DNA from: Spirosoma terrae
GTDB lineage: Bacteria > Bacteroidota > Bacteroidia > Cytophagales > Spirosomataceae
Assembly: GCF_010435915.1 (NCBI RefSeq)
Contig: NZ_JAAFZH010000001.1
Span: forward strand, 496,001 to 560,000
Reading direction: 5' to 3'
Length of the DNA stretch: 64,000 nt
Part shown: piece after piece, positions 56,299 to 64,000 of the stretch
Numbering within the stretch: position 1 is the stretch's first letter
Layout of the letters: the number at the start of each line of letters is the position of its first letter
Translations under genes and position numbers: made by a program
The notes under the pieces: model-generated
What the model was told of the DNA's origin: nothing
Seen by the model: only the letters and a program-made list of their open reading frames with translations
Databases searched by the model: none

Positions 56299-57405
56299 TT
56301 AGGCGGCTGCTCGACGGCGTTCGCGGAATAAAATCCATAAAAACACAGGTGTTCCCAGTAAAGCGGTCAGGATGCCAATGGGCAGTTCGGCCGGGGCAAC
56401 AATGGTCCGGGCCAGTGAATCGGCCAAGGTCAGCACAATAGCCCCGCCCAGCGCCGAACCCGTCAGGACACGGCGATGGTCAGAACCCACACCCATACGT
56501 ATCAGATGAGGAATAACTAGCCCAATGAAGCCAATAATACCCGCCACAGCAACCGACGTACCGACGGCCATTGTTGAAAAAATAATGACCTGCCGTTTAA
56601 TGCTTTTCAGGTTTACACCCAGCATACTAGCCTGACTCTCACCCAGCGCCAGCAAATTGAGCGACTTGGCTAATCTTGGAATACCCACCAAAGCCGCGGC
56701 CGTAAAGGGTAAAATGCTTAGCACCGATGTCCAACTGGCTCCACCTAGGCTTCCCAGGCTCCAGAACGTAATGTTACGTAGTTGTTCGTCGGTTGCCAGA
56801 TAAGTCATGATGCCCGTCAAAGCACCTGATAAGGCATTAATGGCGATACCCGTAAGCAGCATTGTTGTGATCACATCTTTACCGGCCATGCGCGCTATGC
56901 GATAAACAAGGAAAGCAGTAGCACAGGCACCTGCGAAAGCAACAATAGATAGGGCATACATACCCAGCAATCCCGTCAGGGTTTGAAAAAGCTTTACTTC
57001 CAGAACAATCATCATTACCGCTGCCAAAGAAGCACCTGACGAAATACCGATCAGTCCGGGATCGGCGAGCGGATTACGGAAAAGCCCTTGAATAGCCGCT
57101 CCTGAAACCGCGAGTCCAGCACCAATCAGGAGGGCCAGACAAACACGCGGTAGGCGGATGGCCAATAAAATGGCTTCTTTAGTAGCGTCGACAGCGGCAG
57201 AATACCCCAGCGATTTGGCGAGAATCAGCCAAATTTCGTACGGACTAACGTATAAAGCTCCAATACCCACTGATACGACAATAGTAACCAGCAACGTAAT
57301 AACCAGAACCGGCATAAGCCACGGATTCACAACTGTTCTGATAGCTGACGTCGGTGGCTTTTTGATCGTGGTACGAGCGTTAATTGTGGCGGCAGTGGTA
57401 TTCAT
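56299..57405 (-). CDS. hmuU: Haem ABC transporter permease HmuU (FecCD family)
   Basis: A 368-residue inner-membrane permease of the FecCD/BtuC family with about ten helices. Typical segments: RLPRVCLALLIGAGLAVSGA, IQGLFRNPLADPGLIGISSGA, LLTGIAINALSGALTG, the transmembrane IIGFIGLVIPHLIRM and the last helix VAPAELPIGILTALLGTP. It moves haem delivered by HmuT using HmuV. It lies between hmuT (5 bases) and hmuV (12 bases) in the operon. Confidence 0.95.
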   Translation of the reverse strand: MNTTAATINARTTIKKPPTSAIRTVVNPWLMPVLVITLLVTIVVSVGIGALYVSPYEIWLILAKSLGYSAAVDATKEAILLAIRLPRVCLALLIGAGLAVSGAAIQGLFRNPLADPGLIGISSGASLAAVMMIVLEVKLFQTLTGLLGMYALSIVAFAGACATAFLVYRIARMAGKDVITTMLLTGIAINALSGALTGIMTYLATDEQLRNITFWSLGSLGGASWTSVLSILPFTAAALVGIPRLAKSLNLLALGESQASMLGVNLKSIKRQVIIFSTMAVGTSVAVAGIIGFIGLVIPHLIRMGVGSDHRRVLTGSALGGAIVLTLADSLARTIVAPAELPIGILTALLGTPVFLWILFRERRRAAA

Positions 57406-57410
57406 CAGAC

Positions 57411-58286
57411 TCAGGCTTTGGGTTTCTGGGCTATTTTCTGGGTCAACTCCTGTAGGGCTTTTCCCAATCGGGGAGAAAAACCGGTCAGTAAGTGTCCATC
57501 CATCGTAATAATTCGGCCGTTTTTGCCCGCGTTTGTTTGAGCAATACCCTGAACTTTAGCTAGTCCCTGCGCTCCGCCCAGGCTTTCAAGCCCACTGTCG
57601 AACAGGAGAATAACATCGGGGTTGGCCGTAACGAGGGCTTCAGCGGTGAGGGGTTTATAGTTTTCGAAGCTAGACGTAGCATTGACGCCACCGGCCAGCT
57701 CAATCATTTTGTCGACCTGCGTGCCTTTGCCCGAAACCATCATCGTACCCGTACCGCGAGCGTAGATAAAAAGGACTTTCGGACTATTGATTGCTTTTTT
57801 TACCTGGGCCAGGTCGGCATCTAGTTTTTTGAGAATTGGTTTAGCCCGTGAGGGGACCTGACACGTATTGGCCACATCCTGTATCAGTTTTTTGGTGCCT
57901 GCTACGCTATATTCCTGCTGAAACGTAATGACGGCAATGCCCGCCGATTTGATCTGTTCAATGACTTCTGGCTTGGTGCCCGCATTAACGGATGTCAGCA
58001 CGAGGGTTGGTTTTAGCGAAATAACACCTTCGGCCGAAATAGTCCGGTTGTGTCCTACTTTGGGCAGTTTTTGTAACGATTCTGGATATGTACTCGTCAC
58101 ATCAACACCAATCAGGTGCGACTGTAGACCCAGATCACATAAAATTTCGCTCACTGTACCGTCCAGCGATACAATTCGGACGGGTTCATCCTTAGGCGCT
58201 TTTGTCGCAAAAATAGCCTGGCTACTCAATAGAAGCCCGAGAATCAGACCGCCAATCCACGCTTTTAAAACAGGTATTGTTTTCAT
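57411..58286 (-). CDS. hmuT: Haem-binding periplasmic protein HmuT
   Basis: A 291-residue class III periplasmic binding protein with a signal peptide (AWIGGLILGLLLSSQAIFA). VRIVSLDGTVSEILCDLGLQ, HLIGVDVTSTYPESLQKLPKVGHNR and LSLKPTLVLTSVNA fit HmuT/ShuT-type haem or siderophore binders; the Tyr in the TSTYP loop is a candidate haem ligand. It hands haem to HmuU-HmuV, 5 bases downstream. Haem specificity is inferred from the operon. Confidence 0.93.
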   Translation of the reverse strand: MKTIPVLKAWIGGLILGLLLSSQAIFATKAPKDEPVRIVSLDGTVSEILCDLGLQSHLIGVDVTSTYPESLQKLPKVGHNRTISAEGVISLKPTLVLTSVNAGTKPEVIEQIKSAGIAVITFQQEYSVAGTKKLIQDVANTCQVPSRAKPILKKLDADLAQVKKAINSPKVLFIYARGTGTMMVSGKGTQVDKMIELAGGVNATSSFENYKPLTAEALVTANPDVILLFDSGLESLGGAQGLAKVQGIAQTNAGKNGRIITMDGHLLTGFSPRLGKALQELTQKIAQKPKA

Positions 58287-58352
58287 GCCTATTGTTGTTT
58301 GATGGAAAATGCACTGCCAGCATGGCTAGCAGTGCGATAAGTTGTTACGTTG

Positions 58353-59738
58353 TTAGGCGCCCTGCTTAACCAGTTTGAATTCGAGTTTAGGCTTACCCCG
58401 TTCGCCACCATCCTGGGTAGTGAAGCTGATAAACTTGAGTTTGTAGACGTTGCCCGCAGCATCTTTAATGACGTAGAACCGATCGGTTTTGACGCCAATA
58501 GTGCCCGTTGTGGCCCGCCAGTTTGAGCCTATTACGTGCTTATCGTTCTTGAAGGTGGTTGTGGCGATGTTGCTTTCGCCATACGCATCATACGATACCG
58601 TGCTGGTCAGAATTTCGGCTGCGGTTACTCCACCGAGGTGATTGATATAAACCTGATCGGAGAAGTAGTAGGGAATATCGTTGGCGCCATCGCTGGTTTT
58701 GTAAAGACCGCCCGTCCATTCAATGTCCCAGCGGGTTTTGGCGGGTTCTACGTCAACTACAGTGCCCGAGTCGAACGATACGTAGTTGAAGTTATAGGCA
58801 GCGTCTTTCGAAATAGAAACCGTTTTAAAGGTAGTTTCTTTAATGCCTGCGTATTGAAGGGTGTAGCCAGTGGTTCCATTACGTAATACTCTGATTTTGA
58901 TCCATCCTTTGGCCGCTACGGAGCCGCCGGTGCCCCGATTAATGATAAACACTTTATTATCCGTGTCCGTAACCGAAATACCAGCTATTACGGTTTTGGT
59001 AATATCGCCTGATACGTCGTCGATTAATTTCAATCCCGCTGGGTCGAAGTTGCTGGTACTCAGCACCAGGCCAACGGTGTCGGCCGCCGTTACCTGCGTT
59101 AAATCGTTTTTAGCCAGGGCAATAGCCGCTGCTCCTGTTGTGTTGTTGATGATGACTCGGAAATCAGTCCCCGAATAGAAACCCAAATCCCAGGCTGCCC
59201 GACGTACCGACGTAGCGGAGTTATTACTCAAATCGGCAAATACAGAGTTGACAGCGCTGGAGCCGCCCGTTCCGCCATCGAGCGTTAACGTAGTGCCAGC
59301 CGAAACAATCGACGTGAACTTAACCTTGAGATCTTTGGTCGTACCAACCAGAACCGGACTCGTCGCAGACGTGATGGCAAAATCAATCGTTTCGCTACCG
59401 CTGAGGAAAAGATTATCGGCTTTGGTCAACGTAAAGGAAGCTTCGTTGCTACCAGCGGGCACCGTCAACGAAAGCGTATTGCGGGTGGTGGCTGGTGTGG
59501 TGGAAAACTGAGTTCCATACGTAATGCCGGTAGGCGTAACCTGAATCGTTACGGGCGTAGCTGCATCAACCGCCCGCGATAATTTCAGTTTAATGGTCGA
59601 TGCTTTAGTGGCCGCATCCATACCTTGTTCGGCACTCTCGAACTGCACTACGTTGTCTGGTAATGGTGGATCACTTTCCTTACAGGCATTTAATGTACTG
59701 ACTGCCAGAATGAGCATGCATACGATAACTCGTTTCAT
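58353..59738 (-). CDS. hmuY: HmuY-family haem-binding lipoprotein with extra N-terminal domain
   Basis: A 461-residue lipoprotein (lipobox NAC after MKRVIVCMLILAVSTL; ATG 59738 preferred to TTG 59747). The C-terminal part fits HmuY haemophores: RRAAWDLGFYSGTDFRVIIN, the W-D-x-x-F strand, VSFDSGTVVDVEPAKTRWDIEW and YYFSDQVYINHLGGV. The N-terminal 150 residues add a beta-sandwich resembling a Calx-beta domain (AFTLTKADNLFLSGSETIDF-like strands). HmuY passes haem to the TonB receptor. Whether the Gly/Tyr-rich pocket binds haem by His or Met is not determined here. Confidence 0.88.
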   Translation of the reverse strand: MKRVIVCMLILAVSTLNACKESDPPLPDNVVQFESAEQGMDAATKASTIKLKLSRAVDAATPVTIQVTPTGITYGTQFSTTPATTRNTLSLTVPAGSNEASFTLTKADNLFLSGSETIDFAITSATSPVLVGTTKDLKVKFTSIVSAGTTLTLDGGTGGSSAVNSVFADLSNNSATSVRRAAWDLGFYSGTDFRVIINNTTGAAAIALAKNDLTQVTAADTVGLVLSTSNFDPAGLKLIDDVSGDITKTVIAGISVTDTDNKVFIINRGTGGSVAAKGWIKIRVLRNGTTGYTLQYAGIKETTFKTVSISKDAAYNFNYVSFDSGTVVDVEPAKTRWDIEWTGGLYKTSDGANDIPYYFSDQVYINHLGGVTAAEILTSTVSYDAYGESNIATTTFKNDKHVIGSNWRATTGTIGVKTDRFYVIKDAAGNVYKLKFISFTTQDGGERGKPKLEFKLVKQGA

Positions 59739-59807
59739 ATAATTCAACTATTTGGGAGTGAGGTATTGATAATGAGTAATTTATGGGTTAGGTATAGCCA
59801 GTCGTAA

Positions 59808-62111
59808 TTAGTTTTTGTACCATTGGAAGTTCAGCCCCAGAAAATAAGAGCGTCCGTAACTGACGGGCGAAGGGCCACTGGCGTTATGGGCTCCACCCGT
59901 ATCGGTTGAGTTATTGGCCAGCCGGGTAATATTGAATAGATTTTTAGCCCCAGCCGTGAGCGTCAGGAATTTCGCAATGGGCTTCGTAACGGTTAAGTCG
60001 GCCCAGTGGAAAGCGGCAATCTCTGTTAACGTAGCGGTAACCTGCCCATCTGAATTGACGGTTGCCAGATAATTGGGGCGTTTGCCTGAGTACTTATAGA
60101 ACAGGCTGACTTTTGTATCGATTGCTCGGAGGGTATAGGTCAGGTTGGTATTGACCTCCGGCGACCACATGAACGTAGTAAGCTGTCCGTTTGCGTAGGA
60201 GACAGTGTCGGGTGTAGCGAGCAGGTTATTGTATCGGCCAATGTAGGAGAAGCCAATCGTGGCACTCAGATCTTTCCAGTTGAATACGTTTTCTAACGTA
60301 GCGCCCGTTGTTTTAAACTTATCGATGTTAATAGTCATCGAAATTCGTGGGTCGTTTGGGTCTATGCCGTAGCTGATCAGGTTATTGAAGCTATTGTAAA
60401 AGAAGCCGAGTGTTGATTTGAACGTACGGGTTGGTTGCCAGGCCAGCGATCCGTTGAAACTGTTTGAGTTTTCTGCTTTTAGGTTAGGGTTGCCTTTAAT
60501 GGAATGGCTGGCATCGAAGAAGTTAAAGTATAATTCGCGCAGGGCTGGTGAGCGGAAACCACGGGCATAGGTTAGCCTCAAATCCAGGGTAGAGGTAAGA
60601 GCAAACTTGGTGTTAAGGGAAGGAATAACCGGTGGCGCGTCGTAAACGGAGTTTTTGATAAATCGCAGACCCGGACGAATACTGATGCGAGAAGTTGGAT
60701 TAAGCGTTGATGAAACAAAGAAAGCAAAGTCGTTGATGGTTGGTGAACCCTGAATTCGTGCGCCAGTAGCGCCATCCAGATTGATGTCGAGACCCGGTTG
60801 CACGGAAACGATCGATGAGGCTTTATACGAAGCCGTAACCCGATACGTCTGACTGGAAAATTTCGATACGTCCTGTTCGCCTTCGCCCAGCGATAGGGTC
60901 CGACGCCCAGTTGTTACGTCCAGAATGGTCGTTTGTGTGCGTCGCTGGTAGTCCGTGTAGGACGCCTGTGTATTTAATTGAAAACGGTCGCTTGTTTTCC
61001 AGTCGCCCTGAAGCTGATGAACGTATCGATAGGTGATGTATTTCTGGTCGCGGGCCTGGTTCGTATTGACGTTAGCAGGTCCCTCGCTTAGCAAGTTTTC
61101 TTTTAGGGCATCCAGCCGGTAGTAGATAGTTGCGTTATCGGTACGATAGCCAAGTTTACCATGTCCAAATAATTGATCTTTAGGAAGCCATTCTTTTGCA
61201 CGTCCTATCGATTGCCCCTGCCAGCCGCCAAATGTATTGTTGGTAATACCCGCCGATGCGTTCCAGCCTTTTTTCTGCCACGTAACGCCTACGTTCTGAA
61301 TATGCAGCCCCTGATTGGTCAGGAAGTTATAGTCCTGATTAGCCGTTTCTTCCTGAATCCGGGCAGTAATGCCTAGCTGTTCAGATCCGGGCTTTTTAGT
61401 AATAATATTGATAACGCCAGCCAACGCATCGGAGCCATACGAAACCGACATTGGCCCTTCAACAATTTCAATACGGTCAATACTATTGATATCGATCTGA
61501 TTAAGACTTTCCCGAGTATCGCCCCGGTCGACCATCGGAAGGCCGTCCAGCAGAATCTTTACGTTACGTCCCGACATGCCCATCAACTGAACATCGGTTG
61601 TACCGAGAGTGAGATCGTTAGAAAAGCGAAAGCCCAGCTCGTTGTTCAGTACGCCCATTACGTTCACGGGAGCCCGTAGGCGAATGCGCTCACTATCAAT
61701 TACGCGGACGTTATAAACCGACTTTTTAAGCGACTGGGGTTCATACTGACCGGTTACGACCACTTCATTTAGTTGATTGTGGCCCGGTTTCAGTTGAACC
61801 ACTACTTGGGCTGGTTTGCCTTTTTCTATAGTGACTGACTGGCTATTGGTTTCATAGCCCATCATTGAGATCTGTATGTCGTGCTTGCCGGGTAGCAGGT
61901 TAGTTAGCATGAAATGCCCGTTTTTATCCGCTGCTGTTACGTTCTTGCTTCCTTTAACCCGGATTGTGGCAAATGCTGCCGGTGATCCATCAGCTACTGT
62001 TACGTTACCTTCTACAGTAGAGCCTGCCAATGATTGCGCGTTAAGTCCATTGATAGCAGGAAGTATCATTAAGCCTATATGCAGAAGAAGCCAGATAAAC
62101 GTATTTTTCAT
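59808..62111 (-). CDS. hmuR: TonB-dependent haem receptor (HmuR type)
   Basis: A 767-residue outer-membrane receptor with a signal peptide, a CarboxypepD_reg-like domain (VEGNVTVADGSPAAFATIRV), a TonB-box-like region, a plug (IEIVEGPMSVSYGSDALAGV) and a barrel ending SYFLGLNFQWYKN. Haem-receptor features are visible in RGFRSPALRELYFNFFDASH and KGNPNLKAEN, i.e. FRAP-like and NPNL boxes with a His between them. It imports haem into the periplasm for HmuT. First gene of the operon, 69 bases upstream of hmuY, with a consensus promoter. Confidence 0.93.
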   Translation of the reverse strand: MKNTFIWLLLHIGLMILPAINGLNAQSLAGSTVEGNVTVADGSPAAFATIRVKGSKNVTAADKNGHFMLTNLLPGKHDIQISMMGYETNSQSVTIEKGKPAQVVVQLKPGHNQLNEVVVTGQYEPQSLKKSVYNVRVIDSERIRLRAPVNVMGVLNNELGFRFSNDLTLGTTDVQLMGMSGRNVKILLDGLPMVDRGDTRESLNQIDINSIDRIEIVEGPMSVSYGSDALAGVINIITKKPGSEQLGITARIQEETANQDYNFLTNQGLHIQNVGVTWQKKGWNASAGITNNTFGGWQGQSIGRAKEWLPKDQLFGHGKLGYRTDNATIYYRLDALKENLLSEGPANVNTNQARDQKYITYRYVHQLQGDWKTSDRFQLNTQASYTDYQRRTQTTILDVTTGRRTLSLGEGEQDVSKFSSQTYRVTASYKASSIVSVQPGLDINLDGATGARIQGSPTINDFAFFVSSTLNPTSRISIRPGLRFIKNSVYDAPPVIPSLNTKFALTSTLDLRLTYARGFRSPALRELYFNFFDASHSIKGNPNLKAENSNSFNGSLAWQPTRTFKSTLGFFYNSFNNLISYGIDPNDPRISMTINIDKFKTTGATLENVFNWKDLSATIGFSYIGRYNNLLATPDTVSYANGQLTTFMWSPEVNTNLTYTLRAIDTKVSLFYKYSGKRPNYLATVNSDGQVTATLTEIAAFHWADLTVTKPIAKFLTLTAGAKNLFNITRLANNSTDTGGAHNASGPSPVSYGRSYFLGLNFQWYKN

Positions 62112-62231
62112 AGTGATTTCTGTACAGTCACGTAAATGGGCAGATGGCTGGGTAGGCCAACATTTATTGATTTATAGTCAGTTTGTTAAGTAGGAATTCG
62201 AGCACTAATAGCACCTTTAATGAGTATGATT

Positions 62232-62258
62232 TATTATTTAGACTTATTAAAAATAATA
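62232..62258 (-). promoter_or_regulatory. Candidate operator of the haem operon
   Basis: TATTATTT (62232-62239) and AAATAATA (62251-62258) form an 8-bp inverted repeat across the predicted transcription start. AT-rich palindromes in that position suit an iron-responsive repressor such as Fur, but it is only loosely similar to the Fur box. Confidence 0.35.
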
Positions 62259-62259
62259 G

Positions 62260-62289
62260 CAAAAGTAATGATTGAAGCTTTTATTGCAA
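62260..62289 (-). promoter_or_regulatory. Promoter of the haem-uptake operon
   Basis: Minus strand: TTG (62289-62287), 19-base spacer, TACTTTTG (62267-62260). Both boxes and the spacing match the Bacteroidota consensus. Start near 62253, leader about 140 bases to hmuR. Confidence 0.75.
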
Positions 62290-62354
62290 TATTTATTAAG
62301 ACAAAATCTAAATAAATTGTGTGAGAGGCTGGGTATAACTTGCAGAAGCACCCA

Positions 62355-62383
62355 ACAAAAAAAGTCCTGCGGGGGCAGGACTT
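62355..62383 (-). terminator. Terminator after the oxidoreductase gene
   Basis: AAGTCCTGC (62362-62370) and GCAGGACTT (62375-62383) form a 9-bp stem with a 4-base loop; on the minus strand a seven-T run follows. Confidence 0.88.
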
Positions 62384-62413
62384 CCTAGAAAATAAACTTT
62401 TTGGGTTTGATTG

Positions 62414-63586
62414 TCAGGCCTTCAACGAGATTTTACGCCCTGTTTCAGCAGCCTGATAAATTGCCTGTAGAAGTTTGACATCCCAAAGACCCTCGGCGCC
62501 AGTTATATGGTCACGGAGTGTTTTACCATCAAGAAGGTCCTTGCAGACACCATCCATATGCGTAGCCTGGTGGTTAACAACGGGCTGTTCAATAGGACCT
62601 TTGCTGGTACGTCCTTTCAGTGGGCCATAACCAAAAGCGGGTGCCAGCTCAAACCATCCTTTCTCGCAGGATGCGTATAGACGCTCAACACCAGCCGCAT
62701 AGCTGGTTGTCGAATTAGAAACCGCACCGCTTGGAAACTCAAACTGCCAGAACATGGTCTCTTCGACGTCTTTGAATTTTTGTGGATCGGTTTTCGGTGC
62801 AAACTGAGCCGTCACCGAAATCGGCTCTTCGCCCGTTACGTAGCGAGCGCCCTGAATGGCATAAATGCCAACGTCCATCAGGGGACCACCGCCAGCCATA
62901 CTTTTCTTTAACCGCCACTGATTCGGATCTCCACTTCGGAATCCGTCGCTGCTCTCTACGAACTTAACGGCACCAAAGACTTTTTCGCGACCTAGTCGCA
63001 TCACCTCTTTCGTGAATGGTTCATAATGAAGCCGGTAACCAATAGCTAGTTGTTTATTGGCCTTTTTACAGGCATCAATCATGTTCTGGCATTCTTTTGG
63101 TGTAATAGCCATCGGCTTTTCACAGATGACGTGTTTGCCTGCTTTTGCCGCCCGTACTACGTATTCTTCGTGCATCGAGTTGGGTAATACGACGTATACT
63201 ACGTCAATATCCTTGTTATCTGCAATTCGATCGAAGGTTTTGTAATCGTAAATGTTGGCTTGCGGAATGTTATACTTCTGTTTCCATTCTTCAGCTTTGG
63301 TGGGCGTACCCGTCACAATACCGGCCAGGCGGCAATATTGGGTTTCCTGCAGGGCGGGTGCCAGAAGGTTTTTGCTGTAATAGCCAAGACCAACAAGAGC
63401 AATACCGAGTTTACGTCCAGGCTGGGCCAGGTCTTTAAGATTCTTATCTAGCGTGTAGAGCCCGTTGTTCTCATGTCGAACAAATTCATTGTCGGCATAC
63501 CCTAGAAAGGGAAGCGACAAGGCAGAGGCACCTGCACCCAGATTACGAAGGAATTTTCGTCGGGAGTTTAGCGGTTGATTTTTCAT
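62414..63586 (-). CDS. Tat-exported Gfo/Idh/MocA oxidoreductase
   Basis: A 390-residue NAD(P)-dependent oxidoreductase. It begins with a twin-arginine signal (SRRKFLRNLGAGASALSL); ATG 63586 places this at the extreme N-terminus, better than ATG 63613. The Rossmann start is LGIALVGLGYYSKNLL; the catalytic motif is HVICEKPMAITPKEC, and GYRLHYEPFTKEVMRLG plus GGGPLMDVGIYAIQGARYV follow. Such periplasmic enzymes often act on sugars or inositols, and can resemble glucose-fructose oxidoreductase. It reads toward the haem operon but ends at its own terminator. Confidence 0.93.
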   Translation of the reverse strand: MKNQPLNSRRKFLRNLGAGASALSLPFLGYADNEFVRHENNGLYTLDKNLKDLAQPGRKLGIALVGLGYYSKNLLAPALQETQYCRLAGIVTGTPTKAEEWKQKYNIPQANIYDYKTFDRIADNKDIDVVYVVLPNSMHEEYVVRAAKAGKHVICEKPMAITPKECQNMIDACKKANKQLAIGYRLHYEPFTKEVMRLGREKVFGAVKFVESSDGFRSGDPNQWRLKKSMAGGGPLMDVGIYAIQGARYVTGEEPISVTAQFAPKTDPQKFKDVEETMFWQFEFPSGAVSNSTTSYAAGVERLYASCEKGWFELAPAFGYGPLKGRTSKGPIEQPVVNHQATHMDGVCKDLLDGKTLRDHITGAEGLWDVKLLQAIYQAAETGRKISLKA

Positions 63587-63787
63587 GAATAGCCTATGGT
63601 TGAACGCAATCATTTACTGACTCTCAAAAGGGAGCAACGATAACTTTCTACCAGTTAAGCTATTTTAAGTCGGTTTTTACAACGTTTTTCTGAATTAACG
63701 GATCGTATATAGGCTAGGGTGAGCGAGCGTTGTCTGATTCGTTGTTCATCCGTTACTATAGTCTTTCTAAATCCCTTATCTGTTATC

Positions 63788-64000
63788 ATGAAAAACCTTT
63801 CACTAGTTGCCATTTTACTTATTTTCAATCTGCCTGTGTTTGCTCAGGTTCCATCATTTGAATTCGGACTGAAGGGAGGGCTGAATCTGTCCCGTCTGGC
63901 TCTGGAAAACAAGGACGTTCCTCAGAGCGTCAAGCCAGGGGTTAATGTAGGCGTAACGGCTACATACAACGTTACTCAGCATCTTTTTCTGCAATCTGGA
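63788..64000 (+). CDS. Outer-membrane beta-barrel (porin family) protein, 3-prime truncated
   Basis: An ATG at 63788 opens a reading frame that runs off the window after 71 residues. It has a signal peptide (MKNLSLVAILLIFNLPVFAQ) followed by FEFGLKGGLNLSRLA and a later VNVGVTATYNVTQHLFLQSG strand. This is the start of the outer-membrane beta-barrel domain common in Bacteroidota. It is divergent from the oxidoreductase. Function is unknown; only the N-terminus is visible. Confidence 0.8.
   Translation, partial: MKNLSLVAILLIFNLPVFAQVPSFEFGLKGGLNLSRLALENKDVPQSVKPGVNVGVTATYNVTQHLFLQSG

Larger units (their letters stand above)
62112..62413. other. Intergenic region with the haem operon promoter
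   Basis: About 300 bases without a gene. It holds, from right to left, the oxidoreductase terminator (62355-62383), the hmu promoter and a TATTATTT/AAATAATA inverted repeat next to the expected start. Sequence 62170-62340 is AT-rich. Confidence 0.7.

Overview
The window looks like a chromosomal segment of a Bacteroidota bacterium, most likely order Cytophagales (a Spirosoma-like lineage; inference from gene content, no search was run). Evidence: a SusC/SusD pair, many signal peptides and lipoboxes, Bacteroidota-type promoters (TTG or TTTG, about 19-20 bases, then TAnnTTTG) before several genes, an initiator tRNA gene without encoded CCA, a short AtpC, and SpII-anchored or OmpA-like barrel proteins. 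GC content appears close to half. I saw no phage, insertion sequence, CRISPR array or rRNA.

Layout. 1-5100: housekeeping genes ruvB, an ArsR-type regulator, an EamA permease, and the GTPases der and era. 5186-5358: initiator tRNA with promoter and terminator. 5589-9027: a minus-strand five-gene unit (Rieske protein, thioredoxin-like protein, ApbE flavin transferase, DUF4266 lipoprotein, DUF3570 barrel) that looks like an extracytoplasmic redox module of unestablished role. 9790-18544: SusC, SusD and a large FG-GAP/ASPIC lipoprotein. 18668-22342: two outer-membrane-type proteins interleaved with a glycerophosphodiesterase lipoprotein and a metallophosphoesterase. 22442-24218: a lipoprotein with a vWA-like start plus a conserved membrane-anchored protein. 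24299-26368: amidohydrolase and rhamnose mutarotase.

26356-36862 is a surface-glycan region: flippase-like protein, large polytopic membrane protein, polyprenyl-phosphate-type GT2, DUF2304 protein, then a minus-strand operon (GT2, DUF268, FkbM methyltransferase, GT11 fucosyltransferase) and an AlgX-like/MBOAT O-acetylation pair. 36940-39858 is gcvP. 39958-43957 holds a pirin-like protein and an unknown partner, a secreted intradiol dioxygenase-like lipoprotein, and a LytS/LytTR-type two-component system. 44107-46740 holds atpC and atpD, separated by a secreted protein gene that lies between two hairpins. Then come malQ, an aldo/keto reductase, a 1006-residue membrane-TPR protein, a LolD-like ATPase and a haem-binding-domain protein.

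54448-62111 is a complete haem acquisition operon reading leftward: TonB-dependent receptor, HmuY-like lipoprotein, HmuT, HmuU, HmuV, HmuS, with a good promoter at 62260-62289 and a 34-bp perfect hairpin at its end. The right edge has a Tat-type Gfo/Idh/MocA oxidoreductase and a truncated beta-barrel gene.

The most unusual signals are: a strong excess of ACGTA-containing words (AACGTA/TACGTT, GCTACGTT) on both strands; the gene wedged between atpD and atpC; the Rieske-Trx-ApbE-DUF4266-DUF3570 unit with its Cys-Gly-Cys-tailed lipoprotein; very long perfect hairpins between convergent genes; and a histidine kinase with a Met/His/Pro-rich outer loop. None of these is proven to be a new system from sequence alone.
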